29,541 nucleotides of DNA, taken from CAYYMH01 sp964472785 (GTDB lineage: Bacteria; Zhuqueibacterota; Zhuqueibacteria; Thermofontimicrobiales; Thermofontimicrobiaceae). A model generated the notes under the pieces. The model was not told the origin of the DNA. It ran no database searches and saw nothing but the letters and a program-made list of their open reading frames with translations. Below, piece after piece: positions 16,246 through 24,113 of the stretch; the stretch's first letter is position 1; each line of letters opens with the position of its first letter. The position numbers and the translations under genes are program-made. Location: positions 1-29,541 of the forward strand of contig CAYYMH010000052.1 of assembly GCA_964472785.1 (NCBI GenBank), given 5' to 3'.

Positions 16246-17825
16246 GACAGGCGAACCGTCACATAATAATTCGTAATTGAATTTCCAACTTTTTTAACCA
16301 GGCGAATGACCAAAATATCACCGGATTTTGCATCATCCATTACCCGGTTATAATCACGCACTGTATCAATTTTATCACGATTTATTTTTGTAATTAAATC
16401 ACCTTCTCGGATTCCCTTCCGGTAGGCTTCACTATTTCGCTCTACATCAGTGACCACAACACCTTTTTCATCTTCAAAACCGTAATATTGAGCTCTCTCT
16501 GATGTCAAGTTGGCTACGGTAATCCCGAGTTTTTTTGTTTCTTTACCCGAGACCTCTGCCTGTGGTCTGTCATCCGGTCGTTCGCCCAGTTTAACTGTGA
16601 TTGTTCGGTACTCACCTTTCCGAAAAACTTTTAATTTAACCTTTGATTCCGGTGGATATTCTGCAATGCGAAGCCTTAATTCCGTATCATCTTTAATCGG
16701 TTCCCCGTTAATCTCCACGACGATATCTTCTTCTTTAAGACCTGCTTTTTCTGCCGGAGTTCCTTTTTCCACTTTGGCAATCAACGCGCCGCGTTCTTTC
16801 TCCAGTCCAAAAGCTTTTGCTAATTCTTCATCCACAGCCTGTGGGATCACTCCCAAATATCCCCTGACTACATAGCCCTTGTCAATTAAAATATTCATCA
16901 CATATTTAGCCATGTTAATCGGAATTGCAAAGCCAATGCCATTAAACCCGCCTGATCGAGACACAATTGCCGTGTTGATTCCGATCACTTCGCCTCTTAA
17001 ATTGACCAGGGCGCCGCCACTGTTTCCCGGATTTATCGCAGCAGTAGTCTGAATGAAGTCCTGATAAAAAGTTCCGGTTCCAATCCCCGAACGCCCCTTG
17101 GCGCTGATAATTCCATCAGTTACTGTCAGTTGCAGCTCTTTGCTAAATGGATTACCGACCGCCATCACGATTTGTCCGACCTGTACCTCATCTGAATTCC
17201 CAAGTTCTGCATAGGGAAGGTTCTTTTCATCTATCTTGACGACAGCGACGTCCGTTTTATCGTCCCGACCGATGAGTTCAGCCTTATATTCTTTACCGTC
17301 TGCAGATAACACACGGATTGCATCCGCTTCCTGAACGACATGATTGTTCGTCAAAATATAGCCGTCCTTACTAACCAAAACACCGGATCCGAGCCCCTGC
17401 TGAACGTAAGTACGTTCGCGCTCGCGTTCATTTTCATTTGGTTGTCCTCGGCGTCGTCCAAAAAAATCGAAGAAATCTCCGCCAAAAAAGTCAAACGGAT
17501 CGAACTGTCGATATTTTATGTATTTTTCACTGGTAATGGTAACAACCCACGGGGTTACTTTTTTCGAAACATTAATGTACGCTTTTTCCAGTTCGAGTAA
17601 GCCGCTCATATTATAGGATTCACCTGTAGTAGGTTCATCCGAACTGTGGCTTTTCTCTTCAACAACGGCATCAGTCCGATGTAATGCCAAAGATTCGACT
17701 TTTTCCCCACTTGATGCTATGCCGTTCAATATCACATTAAAATTGGTCGAAATGACTAATCCAAAAATAATTCCCACAAATATTGCCGACACAATAAGCA
17801 GAGCATTTTTTCTCGAAATTGCCAT
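16242..17825 (-). CDS. HtrA/DegP-family periplasmic serine protease with two PDZ domains
   Basis: This 527-residue envelope protease degrades or refolds misfolded proteins. A membrane anchor or signal spans residues 9-26. Residues 106-125 form a Phe/Asp-rich loop (FDPFDFFGGDFFDFFGRRR), as in many DegP-like proteins. The trypsin-like domain has an intact triad: His162 (ILTNNHVV), Asp192 (KTDVAVVKI) and Ser269 (INPGNSGGAL). PDZ1 covers about 325-415 and PDZ2 about 433-525. The start at 17825 is chosen because GGAGG lies 8 nt upstream; the frame is open a further 24 bp to 17849. It follows dnaJ after 138 bp and precedes fmdB, so chaperones and protease are grouped. A second HtrA paralog at 20511-22016 differs at the triad Asp. 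Confidence 0.95.
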   Translation of the reverse strand: MAISRKNALLIVSAIFVGIIFGLVISTNFNVILNGIASSGEKVESLALHRTDAVVEEKSHSSDEPTTGESYNMSGLLELEKAYINVSKKVTPWVVTITSEKYIKYRQFDPFDFFGGDFFDFFGRRRGQPNENERERERTYVQQGLGSGVLVSKDGYILTNNHVVQEADAIRVLSADGKEYKAELIGRDDKTDVAVVKIDEKNLPYAELGNSDEVQVGQIVMAVGNPFSKELQLTVTDGIISAKGRSGIGTGTFYQDFIQTTAAINPGNSGGALVNLRGEVIGINTAIVSRSGGFNGIGFAIPINMAKYVMNILIDKGYVVRGYLGVIPQAVDEELAKAFGLEKERGALIAKVEKGTPAEKAGLKEEDIVVEINGEPIKDDTELRLRIAEYPPESKVKLKVFRKGEYRTITVKLGERPDDRPQAEVSGKETKKLGITVANLTSERAQYYGFEDEKGVVVTDVERNSEAYRKGIREGDLITKINRDKIDTVRDYNRVMDDAKSGDILVIRLVKKVGNSITNYYVTVRLS

Positions 17826-17963
17826 TTTATTTTCCTCCGTTAGATTCAAAATATTAAATTTTACGCTTCTTTAAATCAAATAGTTCTATGTAAATGTTAA
17901 GGATTTTATCGTCTCTAATTTTGATTATTATTTGGTTCTTATTTTAAAAAAATCTCTGACACA

Positions 17964-19055
17964 TTATTTTTGAACCCGAATTGTCACGTACTGATCCCCG
18001 ACTCCGTGTTTCGATTTGACTCCTAACCCTTTTAAACGATAAACTGTTCCATCCTGAGTTCCCGGTTTTATTTTCACTTCAGCTTTCTTATTATAGACTG
18101 TGTTAACTCTGATTTTGGTGCCTTTTTTAGCTTTTTCTTCATCAATTGGTACTTCACAATAAATATCATTATTTGATTTTCTAAAAAAACGATGCGGTGC
18201 AATATGAATCTTCAAAACGAGATCACCTTTTGATTTTTTTCCTGTGCCATTGCTGCCTATGCCGCGAAGTCGTAATTTTGCCCCTTCTTGAATTCCTTGC
18301 GGAATATTAACGGAAACTCTCTTCTTTCTCTTTACTTCACCAGTTCCGTTGCAGTTTGAACATGGTTTATCAATGAATATTCCCCGACCGTAACACCGGG
18401 GACAAGTTCGGTTAACAGCAAAAAAGCCTTGAGACATTGAGATTGTCCCGCGTCCCTCACATTGAGGACATGTTTGCGGATTTGCATCTTTGGCAGCGCC
18501 GGATCCGTTGCAAACAGGACACCTTTCTTCTACGTTAATATTTAAAAACTGTTTCCCTCCTTTTACTGCTAATTCAAATGGTATCGTAATATCAGATTCT
18601 ATCGTTCCGGTTTTTGGTTGACTTTTACGCGCTGTACCCTGATAGGAACTGCTTTGATCAAACATTTGGCTAAAAATATCGCCCAATCCACCGACCGTAA
18701 AAAACTCATCAAATATTCCGCCACTTCGTCCGCTTCGAAATCCTTTGAATCCCTGCTGAGAGAATTGTCCGAAATCAAATCCCTGGCCGCCAAAATTACG
18801 GAAATCAAATCCGCCCGGTTGACCGCCTTCAAACGCACCATACTTTCGCATCTGATCATATTTTTTTCGCTTATCCGGATCTTTCAAAACGCTGTACGCT
18901 TCAGAAATTTCTTTGAATCGCTTTTCAGCTTCCGTATCACCTTTGTTCGCATCCGGATGATATTTTTTTGCTAACTTGCGATAAACATTTTTTATGTCCT
19001 GCTGCGATGCGTTTTCATCAATTCCTAATATTTCATAATAATCTCTCCTGGGCAT
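17964..19055 (-). CDS. dnaJ: co-chaperone DnaJ (Hsp40)
   Basis: This 363-residue protein stimulates DnaK ATPase and delivers unfolded substrates. The J domain (residues 1-70) has HPD at 33-35. The Gly/Phe region covers about 73-125. The zinc-binding domain has four CxxCxGxG repeats (CPVCNGSG, CPQCEGRG, CPRCYGRG, CSNCNGTG) between residues 179 and 239, and the C-terminal substrate domains follow to residue 363. It is therefore a class I DnaJ, slightly shorter than E. coli's. The gene begins 13 bp after the grpE stop. Its only ribosome site, AGGA, overlaps the grpE stop at about 12 nt spacing, so translational coupling to grpE is likely. Confidence 0.97.
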   Translation of the reverse strand: MPRRDYYEILGIDENASQQDIKNVYRKLAKKYHPDANKGDTEAEKRFKEISEAYSVLKDPDKRKKYDQMRKYGAFEGGQPGGFDFRNFGGQGFDFGQFSQQGFKGFRSGRSGGIFDEFFTVGGLGDIFSQMFDQSSSYQGTARKSQPKTGTIESDITIPFELAVKGGKQFLNINVEERCPVCNGSGAAKDANPQTCPQCEGRGTISMSQGFFAVNRTCPRCYGRGIFIDKPCSNCNGTGEVKRKKRVSVNIPQGIQEGAKLRLRGIGSNGTGKKSKGDLVLKIHIAPHRFFRKSNNDIYCEVPIDEEKAKKGTKIRVNTVYNKKAEVKIKPGTQDGTVYRLKGLGVKSKHGVGDQYVTIRVQK

Positions 19056-19068
19056 ACTTTATCACATC

Positions 19069-19629
19069 CTAATCTTCCGTTTTGTTCACTTTCACCTGCG
19101 CCGGACGTAAAAGCTTATCTTTGAAAAGATAGCCTTTACGCCACTCCTCAAGTATTTCATTATTTTCAAATTCTTCATTATGATCTACAAGCACAGCTTC
19201 ATGTAAATTCGGATCGAACTGTTCCCCGATCGATTCAATGGGCTTTAATCTTTTATTTTTCAATATTCCCATGAAGCTTCTGTAAATCAAATCTACACTT
19301 CCTGCCAACTTATCTTCTTCAACATCAGCATGTTTTAATAATCGCTCAAAATCGTCAATAACCGAAAGCAAATCTTTGATAAATTCACTTTCGATATAAT
19401 CGGTTAACTGTTCTTTTTCCTTTTCGGTTCTCTTTTTATAATTATGAAATTCTGCCTTCAGTCTCCGCAATTGATCAATATAATTATTTTCACTAATTTC
19501 ACGCTCTTCAATATCTTCATTTTCCCGATTCATTTCAACGATGGCTTCTTTATCTTCTGATTCATTTACAGATTCTTCTTCAATATTTCCATCTTCAATA
19601 TATATTTCTTTTGCTTCATCATGCTGCAT
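19069..19629 (-). CDS. grpE: nucleotide exchange factor GrpE
   Basis: This 186-residue protein releases ADP from DnaK. The first 45 residues are very acidic and low-complexity. A long coiled-coil follows (DQLRRLKAEFHNYKKRTEKE is the family hallmark), then LLSVIDDFERLLKHA, and the beta-domain with FDPNLHEAVL ... GYLFKDKLLRPAQVKVNK at the end. The ATG at 19629 has GAGG 8 nt upstream; a GTG at 19638 overlaps that ribosome site and is rejected. It lies 29 bp after hsp20 and 13 bp before dnaJ, forming a tight operon. Confidence 0.96.
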   Translation of the reverse strand: MQHDEAKEIYIEDGNIEEESVNESEDKEAIVEMNRENEDIEEREISENNYIDQLRRLKAEFHNYKKRTEKEKEQLTDYIESEFIKDLLSVIDDFERLLKHADVEEDKLAGSVDLIYRSFMGILKNKRLKPIESIGEQFDPNLHEAVLVDHNEEFENNEILEEWRKGYLFKDKLLRPAQVKVNKTED

Positions 19630-19658
19630 TAACAACACCTCACTTAATAATCTATCAG

Positions 19659-20078
19659 TTATTTAATTTCTATTTGTTTCGCTTTCTTTTCCTCGGATTT
19701 TTTTAATTTAATGGTCAAAATTCCATTTTCATGTTGCGCCTCAATTTGACTGCGATTTATCTCTCCGGGGATCAACACTGAACGCTGAAACTTCCCATAG
19801 CAGCATTCTGATCTAAAATATTCATCATCACTGCCGGCTCGTTTCTTTTCCCCAGTGATTTGTAACACATTTTCCTTCAGGTTAATTCGGATATTTTCCT
19901 TCTTCACTCCCGGTAGTTCCATTCTGACTAAATATTCATCCCTTGTTTCCGATAAATCAAGTAGCGGGTTCCAATTCAAATTTTGTCCCTGTGATTGTCC
20001 GAAAAATTCCGCAAACAAGTCACTAACATCCTGCTTAAAGTCACTCATGTCAGGTTGTGTAAATCTAACAACTGCCAT
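19659..20078 (-). CDS. Hsp20/alpha-crystallin small heat-shock protein
   Basis: This 139-residue ATP-independent holdase chaperone has an alpha-crystallin domain from about residue 40. It opens with LDLSETRDEYLVRMELPGVKKENI, passes ENVLQITGEKK and GKFQRSVLIPGEI, and closes with the conserved ENGILTIKLKK. The short C-terminal tail KQIEIK provides an IxI motif used for oligomer assembly. The start is fixed by GGAGG 7 nt upstream of ATG 20078; an in-frame TTG at 20084 lies too close. It is the first gene of the hsp20-grpE-dnaJ run. A 432-bp gene-free spacer upstream should hold the operon promoter; a sigma-54-like motif lies 81-96 bp before the ATG. Confidence 0.95.
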   Translation of the reverse strand: MAVVRFTQPDMSDFKQDVSDLFAEFFGQSQGQNLNWNPLLDLSETRDEYLVRMELPGVKKENIRINLKENVLQITGEKKRAGSDDEYFRSECCYGKFQRSVLIPGEINRSQIEAQHENGILTIKLKKSEEKKAKQIEIK

Positions 20079-20158
20079 TTTCAATCCTCCTTGATCTAAT
20101 TCTTAATTTAATACTTTCTTCTTCAGTAAATGTTACCATTTTATAATTAACTTAAATA

Positions 20159-20174
20159 GACAAAGACTGTGCCA
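20159..20174 (-). promoter_or_regulatory. possible sigma-54-like promoter upstream of hsp20
   Basis: On the minus strand, TGGCAC (20174-20169), AGTCT, then TTGT (20163-20160) fits the RpoN layout, with a perfect -24 element and spacing but T in place of C in the -12 GC doublet. It is weaker than the dnaK site. No good sigma-70 pair with consensus spacing and no CIRCE was found in 20079-20510. Confidence 0.3.
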
Positions 20175-20252
20175 TAACAATATTTTAATTTAATCTATTA
20201 TAATTATTATTCTTATGAAATTTATTGCTTTGAGTGAACTTTAATTTCAGCA

Positions 20253-20265
20253 TGTCAATTTGACA
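20253..20265. promoter_or_regulatory. TGTCAA-N-TTGACA palindrome in the hsp20 upstream region
   Basis: A 13-bp odd palindrome with 6-bp arms lies about 175 bp before hsp20. Each strand contains a perfect -35-like TTGACA, but no -10 element follows at 16-18 bp on either strand. It could be an activator or repressor site; its position upstream of a sigma-54-like element would suit an enhancer-type site. This is inference. Confidence 0.3.
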
Positions 20266-20451
20266 GACTTTATGAAGTATGGTGTGACGATTTTAAGATT
20301 AATTTGGTTGATATAATTTTAGGAAAAAACTTGGCACAATTTGAATCAGGATAAAGTCTCTGTTTATTATCCAAAAGAGGATTTACTTTTGTTTGCGCAT
20401 TGTCAATCATCAGCTTTAAAATAACCTGGAAGACAGGAAATTCTTAAACCT

Positions 20452-20477
20452 GATTCCCAGACAAATCCGGAATGACA
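20452..20477. repeat. REP-like palindromic repeat after htrA
   Basis: GATTCCCAGA and TCCGGAATGACA form an imperfect hairpin with a CAAA loop. On the minus strand it reads TGTCATTCCGGA...TCTGGGAATC, resembling the common TGTCATTCCC...GGGAATC intergenic repeat of many bacteria. It lies 34 bp past the stop of the HtrA gene at 20511 and may act as its 3' hairpin. The rest of 20079-20451 holds only the regulatory motifs listed separately. Confidence 0.4.
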
Positions 20478-20510
20478 GTTCCAGTTGATTTGGCGTTTTA
20501 ATTACAGCTC

Positions 20511-22016
20511 TTATTGCGCTTCAAGGAAACGGTGAAAAATATTGTTTTGACGTTTAATTTTTAAAATGTAAACTTTTCCCGACTGTAGATTGGAGATGAT
20601 TTTATTAAATACATACAACGATGTGACATCTCGATCATTTATTTTCAGGATAACATCATTTGGCTGAATTTTCACCTCATCCGCAGGACTGAACCGGTCA
20701 ACCTCGGTGACAATCACTCCGCTGCTATATTCCAGACCAAACTCATCAGCCATCCTGCGACTGATATTTTCAACCTTCAATCCGAATCCGGGAGATTTTA
20801 TTTTGGATATGGAGGATGGTTGCTCGATTTTTGTGCTATATTTTTCACCCAAAATGAGTCTTTTTTCATAGACTTCATTATCCCTGACGATGGTCAGTGT
20901 TATGGCATCACCAGGCTTTTTCTGAGCGATTATGCTCTGAACGATATTTCCCTGATTGACTAACTGGTCATCGATTGAAATCAATACATCTTTTTCCCAA
21001 AGTCCGGCGCGATATGCCGGACCATCTTGGTAAACAAAATCGATAAAAACACCGAACGGTTTTTCTAAATTTAAAGCCCGTGCAATTTTTTCATCCACAT
21101 CCTGCATAGCCACGCCCAGATAACTCCGCACAACGTATCCTTTGTTTATCAAATCATCCATGATCTGTTTGGCTAAGTTAATCGGAATTGCAAATCCATA
21201 GCCCTGACTGTAACCGGATTGTGTGGCGATGGCTGTGTTCACTCCGATGACTTCACCTTTCAAATTGACCAGCGCACCACCGCTACTGCCAGGATTAATG
21301 GTTGCATCAGTTTGAATGAAATTTTCAACGCCAAAATTATCATCAATGATGTCTATTTCGCGCCCGATCGCGCTCACGATACCAGCGGTCACCGTTGAAC
21401 TGAGCTCCAACGGATTACCAAACGCCAGCACCCATTCGCCAATCGTGACCGAATCGGAATTACCCAACCTTGCCGGTTGAACGGTTTCTTCAATTTTGAC
21501 TACTGCCAGTTCAGTAAGCGGATCAGCACCAACCAACCGTGCCTGATAAGTGCGATTGTCGGATAACTTAACATCGATGGATTCAGCATTTTCCACCACG
21601 TGAAGATTGGTTAAAATATATCCCTTTTCACTAACAATGATACCTGACCCAGACCCCTTCTGTTTAAATTCGCGGGGAAATGAAAAATTTAAATAATCTT
21701 CACCTAACAAGTCGTTCAGATCTTCGTCGTGATTATTTTTTAACCACAAATCCGATGTTCGGATTATTTTCGTGCTGTAAATTGAAACCACTGTCGGAAT
21801 CACCTGTTTGGCAACTTGGGTGAAATCTGTTGAGGTATCAAAAGTTCCTAAATGAACTTGATTTAAATTTTCTTTCAGAGATTTTATTTCGTTGGAAATT
21901 TGCGCCTCTAATGAAACATTCAAAAGAATGCCGAAATTCAACATGAGGAATAAGATTAGAGGATAAAAAAACTTTATCATTTTCAAAGGCACGTCGTTTT
22001 CAGTAATTTGCCGCAT
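20511..22016 (-). CDS. HtrA-family serine protease paralog with Glu at the catalytic Asp position
   Basis: This is a 501-residue exported trypsin-like protease with two PDZ domains. A signal segment spans residues 14-38 (MIKFFYPLILFLML...). The protease domain has His139 (ILTNLHVV) and Ser245 (INPGSSGGAL). The triad Asp, normally in DPxTDLAV, is Glu169 here (DPLTELAVVKI; codon GAA is clear). GSSGG also replaces the usual GNSGG. PDZ1 covers about 300-390 and PDZ2 about 412-495. Neither candidate start (22016 or internal ATG 21980) has a good ribosome site; 21980 would give a more typical signal peptide. It is upstream of the hsp20 operon on the same strand, separated by 432 bp. Activity may be reduced, or the protein may work mainly as a chaperone; this is inference. 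Confidence 0.92.
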   Translation of the reverse strand: MRQITENDVPLKMIKFFYPLILFLMLNFGILLNVSLEAQISNEIKSLKENLNQVHLGTFDTSTDFTQVAKQVIPTVVSIYSTKIIRTSDLWLKNNHDEDLNDLLGEDYLNFSFPREFKQKGSGSGIIVSEKGYILTNLHVVENAESIDVKLSDNRTYQARLVGADPLTELAVVKIEETVQPARLGNSDSVTIGEWVLAFGNPLELSSTVTAGIVSAIGREIDIIDDNFGVENFIQTDATINPGSSGGALVNLKGEVIGVNTAIATQSGYSQGYGFAIPINLAKQIMDDLINKGYVVRSYLGVAMQDVDEKIARALNLEKPFGVFIDFVYQDGPAYRAGLWEKDVLISIDDQLVNQGNIVQSIIAQKKPGDAITLTIVRDNEVYEKRLILGEKYSTKIEQPSSISKIKSPGFGLKVENISRRMADEFGLEYSSGVIVTEVDRFSPADEVKIQPNDVILKINDRDVTSLYVFNKIISNLQSGKVYILKIKRQNNIFHRFLEAQ

Positions 22017-22051
22017 TATTTGTTTTGGGGGGAAATATCAATAAAACCAGC

Positions 22052-22092
22052 GCAGCCGTTTAATCAAAAAATCGTTTTCAGTAAACGGCTGC
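22052..22092 (-). terminator. 11-bp perfect hairpin between the YugP-like peptidase and HtrA genes
   Basis: GCAGCCGTTTA (22052-22062) and TAAACGGCTGC (22082-22092) are perfect arms around a 19-nt loop. It lies 33 bp past the stop of the 22125-22817 gene, where a terminator is expected. The downstream tract on the minus strand is only GCTGGTTTTATT, so termination would be weak. Confidence 0.5.
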
Positions 22093-22124
22093 CTGTGTTA
22101 AATTTTGCTCAAAAAATAATCAAC

Positions 22125-22817
22125 TTAATCTTCACCAGCACCGCGCAATAAAAGCAATCGAACCAGGTGCATAATTGCTACTGCAGTTGCAGCCACATAA
22201 GTCATTGCTGCCGCAGACAAAACCTTTCGGGCAGATTGGATTTCATCGCGTTCCAGGTAGCCGCCGGATTCCAATTGAAGCAATGCCCGCTTACTCGCGT
22301 TAAACTCAACCGGTAACGTAACCACCTGAAATGCCACGGCACCCAAAAATAAATAGATGCCAATATCCATCATAAAACCGGAACTGAAGATCAATCCGAC
22401 AATGAACAACGGCATGGCCAGATTCGAGCCGATATTTGCAATCGGAAAAATACTGTGCCGGACATTCAACGGCGTGTAGCCGACTTTATGCTGAATGGCA
22501 TGCCCGGCTTCGTGTGCTGCCACACCTAATGCCGCAACCGAACTCGAATTATAAATTTCGCTGGACAGCCTTAACTTTTTCTTAATCGGATCATAGTGAT
22601 CCGAAAGTCTGCCGCGGGTTTCTTCAACCGGGACATTGGTGATATTATTTGAATTCAATATTTGTCTGGCAACATCCGCACCGGTCATGCCGCTTCGCGA
22701 CCGTACTTTTGAATAACGCGAAAAAGTACTTTTCACTTTCATTTGGGCATACATTGATACAATGAATGCAACTGCCAACAACAACATGTCCAAAGGCGAT
22801 AAAAATCCGTAATACAT
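22125..22817 (-). CDS. YugP-like membrane zinc metallopeptidase
   Basis: This is a 230-residue membrane protein. Residues 8-24 form the first membrane segment. The cytoplasm-side SRYSKVRSRSGMTGADVARQIL region and DHYDPIKKKLRLS are conserved in the YugP / putative neutral zinc metallopeptidase family. HEAGH at 102-106 is the HExxH zinc site, followed by hydrophobic segments near 125-165 and at the C-terminus. The start ATG 22817 has AAGGGG 8 nt upstream; GTG 22826 overlaps that site. It lies 30 bp after the PGPGW-like gene, so it is likely in the same operon as the STAS-HATPase regulator. Substrates of the family are unknown. Membrane protein quality control would fit the neighbourhood, but this is inference. 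Confidence 0.9.
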   Translation of the reverse strand: MYYGFLSPLDMLLLAVAFIVSMYAQMKVKSTFSRYSKVRSRSGMTGADVARQILNSNNITNVPVEETRGRLSDHYDPIKKKLRLSSEIYNSSSVAALGVAAHEAGHAIQHKVGYTPLNVRHSIFPIANIGSNLAMPLFIVGLIFSSGFMMDIGIYLFLGAVAFQVVTLPVEFNASKRALLQLESGGYLERDEIQSARKVLSAAAMTYVAATAVAIMHLVRLLLLRGAGED

Positions 22818-22847
22818 TTCGACCACCCCTTTACCTTATTATGTTTT

Positions 22848-23054
22848 TTAGCTAATCCACTTTTTCATTTTAATTTTCATCTGTTCAGCTAATCTCGGGT
22901 TGATTAATGAAACTCCCAATACGATGAGAACTAAACCCGGAATAACCGGAAAGATTAATCCAAACAATCCAATCACGACCAAAATCCCGAACAGGAATTT
23001 TTTCTCCTTCTGAAATTGTTTGATCTCATCAACTAATGACATTTTCCTGCTCAT
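22848..23054 (-). CDS. small PGPGW-like transmembrane protein
   Basis: This protein is about 68 residues. A basic amphipathic N-terminus (IKQFQKEKKF) is followed by two closely spaced hydrophobic segments joined by PVIPG, then a basic tail (KIKMKKW). The pattern GxxGLIFPVIPGLVLIVLGVSLI resembles the PGPGW/DUF454-type small membrane proteins. Its start overlaps the end of the upstream STAS-HATPase gene (stop at 23029), so translation is probably coupled. The exact start is uncertain: ATG 23054 and ATG 23042 are both possible, and AGGA sits very close to the latter. Function is unknown. Confidence 0.65.
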   Translation of the reverse strand: MSRKMSLVDEIKQFQKEKKFLFGILVVIGLFGLIFPVIPGLVLIVLGVSLINPRLAEQMKIKMKKWIS

Positions 23055-23979
23055 CAATCTTTGCGTTTATATTTTTAATTAAAATCAATCGATTGCCGAT
23101 TTTAATATCTTTCAAATAATAAATTTGATCCACGGTTCGCTTAATGATGTGCAATCCAAAACCTCCGGTCTTCCGCTCCCGGACCGCTTCTTCCACGTCA
23201 TAATCTCTTTCCGGATCAAAATCGAAGCCCGTGCCCCAATCCTGAATTACGATAAAAAATTTGCCATCTTTAGCCAGCGCATAAACATCAATCAAATAAT
23301 CCGGATTGGAATGATAAGCGTGTTCAATAATATTGAGACCTGCCTCGTAAACAGTGACTTTAAGTTTTGCTAATTCACTATCATGAAATCCGGCTTTTAC
23401 GCCCTGCTGAACCACAAAATCGCACGCTTTATAAAGGCTATCCGCACTGCTGTGAATTCGTATTTTGTGACTATCATTCAGTTTCAGTGATTGCAAAACC
23501 TCAACAGATTCATCATCTTCTTCATTTACATTAGACACTTCAGGTTTATTTTGGGTTCCGGTTTCATCCGCTTTTTTGAGGATCGGTTCAACTTTTTCCT
23601 CGACCACTAGATCAGGTTCAACTGATTCGCCAAAATCCTGAAGCGCATACAGCTCCGATGGCTCCATCGACAGATACGTGCTGGGAGTGAAGGTGACCAA
23701 GTTATTCCTGGCAAAATCACCCATATTGATCAGCCTGACATCACCGTCGCACCTTCTGGCCTGAGATGTAAATTTGATGAGTGCAATAATAAACCGGGTC
23801 GGCATCAGACGGATATGTTGCATGTCAATGATAATATTAAATTTTTCCTGCTCAAATAACCGTGAAATTTTCTTTTCCAGTTCAACAATTTTATCTTCAA
23901 CTTTTTCGCCTTCATTCAATATGACTTTTTCAGCCTCTTTTTCTGATGCGTTCCCCGAATATTGTTGCTTCTCACTCAA
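23029..23979 (-). CDS. fused STAS-like domain and HATPase (RsbW/SpoIIAB-type) anti-sigma regulator
   Basis: This is a 316-residue cytoplasmic protein. Residues 25-110 resemble a STAS anti-sigma-antagonist domain: FNIIIDMQHIRLMPTRFIIAL aligns with the usual DLSxVxFMDSSGLGxL, but the phosphoserine motif DSS is replaced by PTR. Residues 115-165 are an acidic linker. Residues 170-305 are a GHKL ATPase of the anti-sigma kinase class, with N-box E212-x3-N216-xx-E-H-A-Y, G1 DWGTGFD (247-253) and G2 TGGFGLHII (271-279). The start is TTG at 23979 with AAAGGA about 8 nt upstream; no ATG fits. In known systems these two domains are separate partner proteins, so the fusion is notable. It heads a likely operon with the two small membrane genes. 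Its target sigma factor is not in the window. Confidence 0.88.
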   Translation of the reverse strand: MSEKQQYSGNASEKEAEKVILNEGEKVEDKIVELEKKISRLFEQEKFNIIIDMQHIRLMPTRFIIALIKFTSQARRCDGDVRLINMGDFARNNLVTFTPSTYLSMEPSELYALQDFGESVEPDLVVEEKVEPILKKADETGTQNKPEVSNVNEEDDESVEVLQSLKLNDSHKIRIHSSADSLYKACDFVVQQGVKAGFHDSELAKLKVTVYEAGLNIIEHAYHSNPDYLIDVYALAKDGKFFIVIQDWGTGFDFDPERDYDVEEAVRERKTGGFGLHIIKRTVDQIYYLKDIKIGNRLILIKNINAKIDEQENVIS

Positions 23980-24113
23980 TGTTTTTTCCTTTAAAATTCA
24001 GATGCTCTGGAATGACTTATTATTCTTCTTCAAATTATTTTATCTTCAATAAAATGAAAACTGCGATCGCTTTCGAATTCGATTATCAAGCAAAACCCAT
24101 TGATCAAATTTGT

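Noticed and set aside
20331..20346. Plus-strand TTGGCAC as a sigma-54 promoter
   Set aside because: There is no TTGC at the right spacing and no plus-strand gene downstream.
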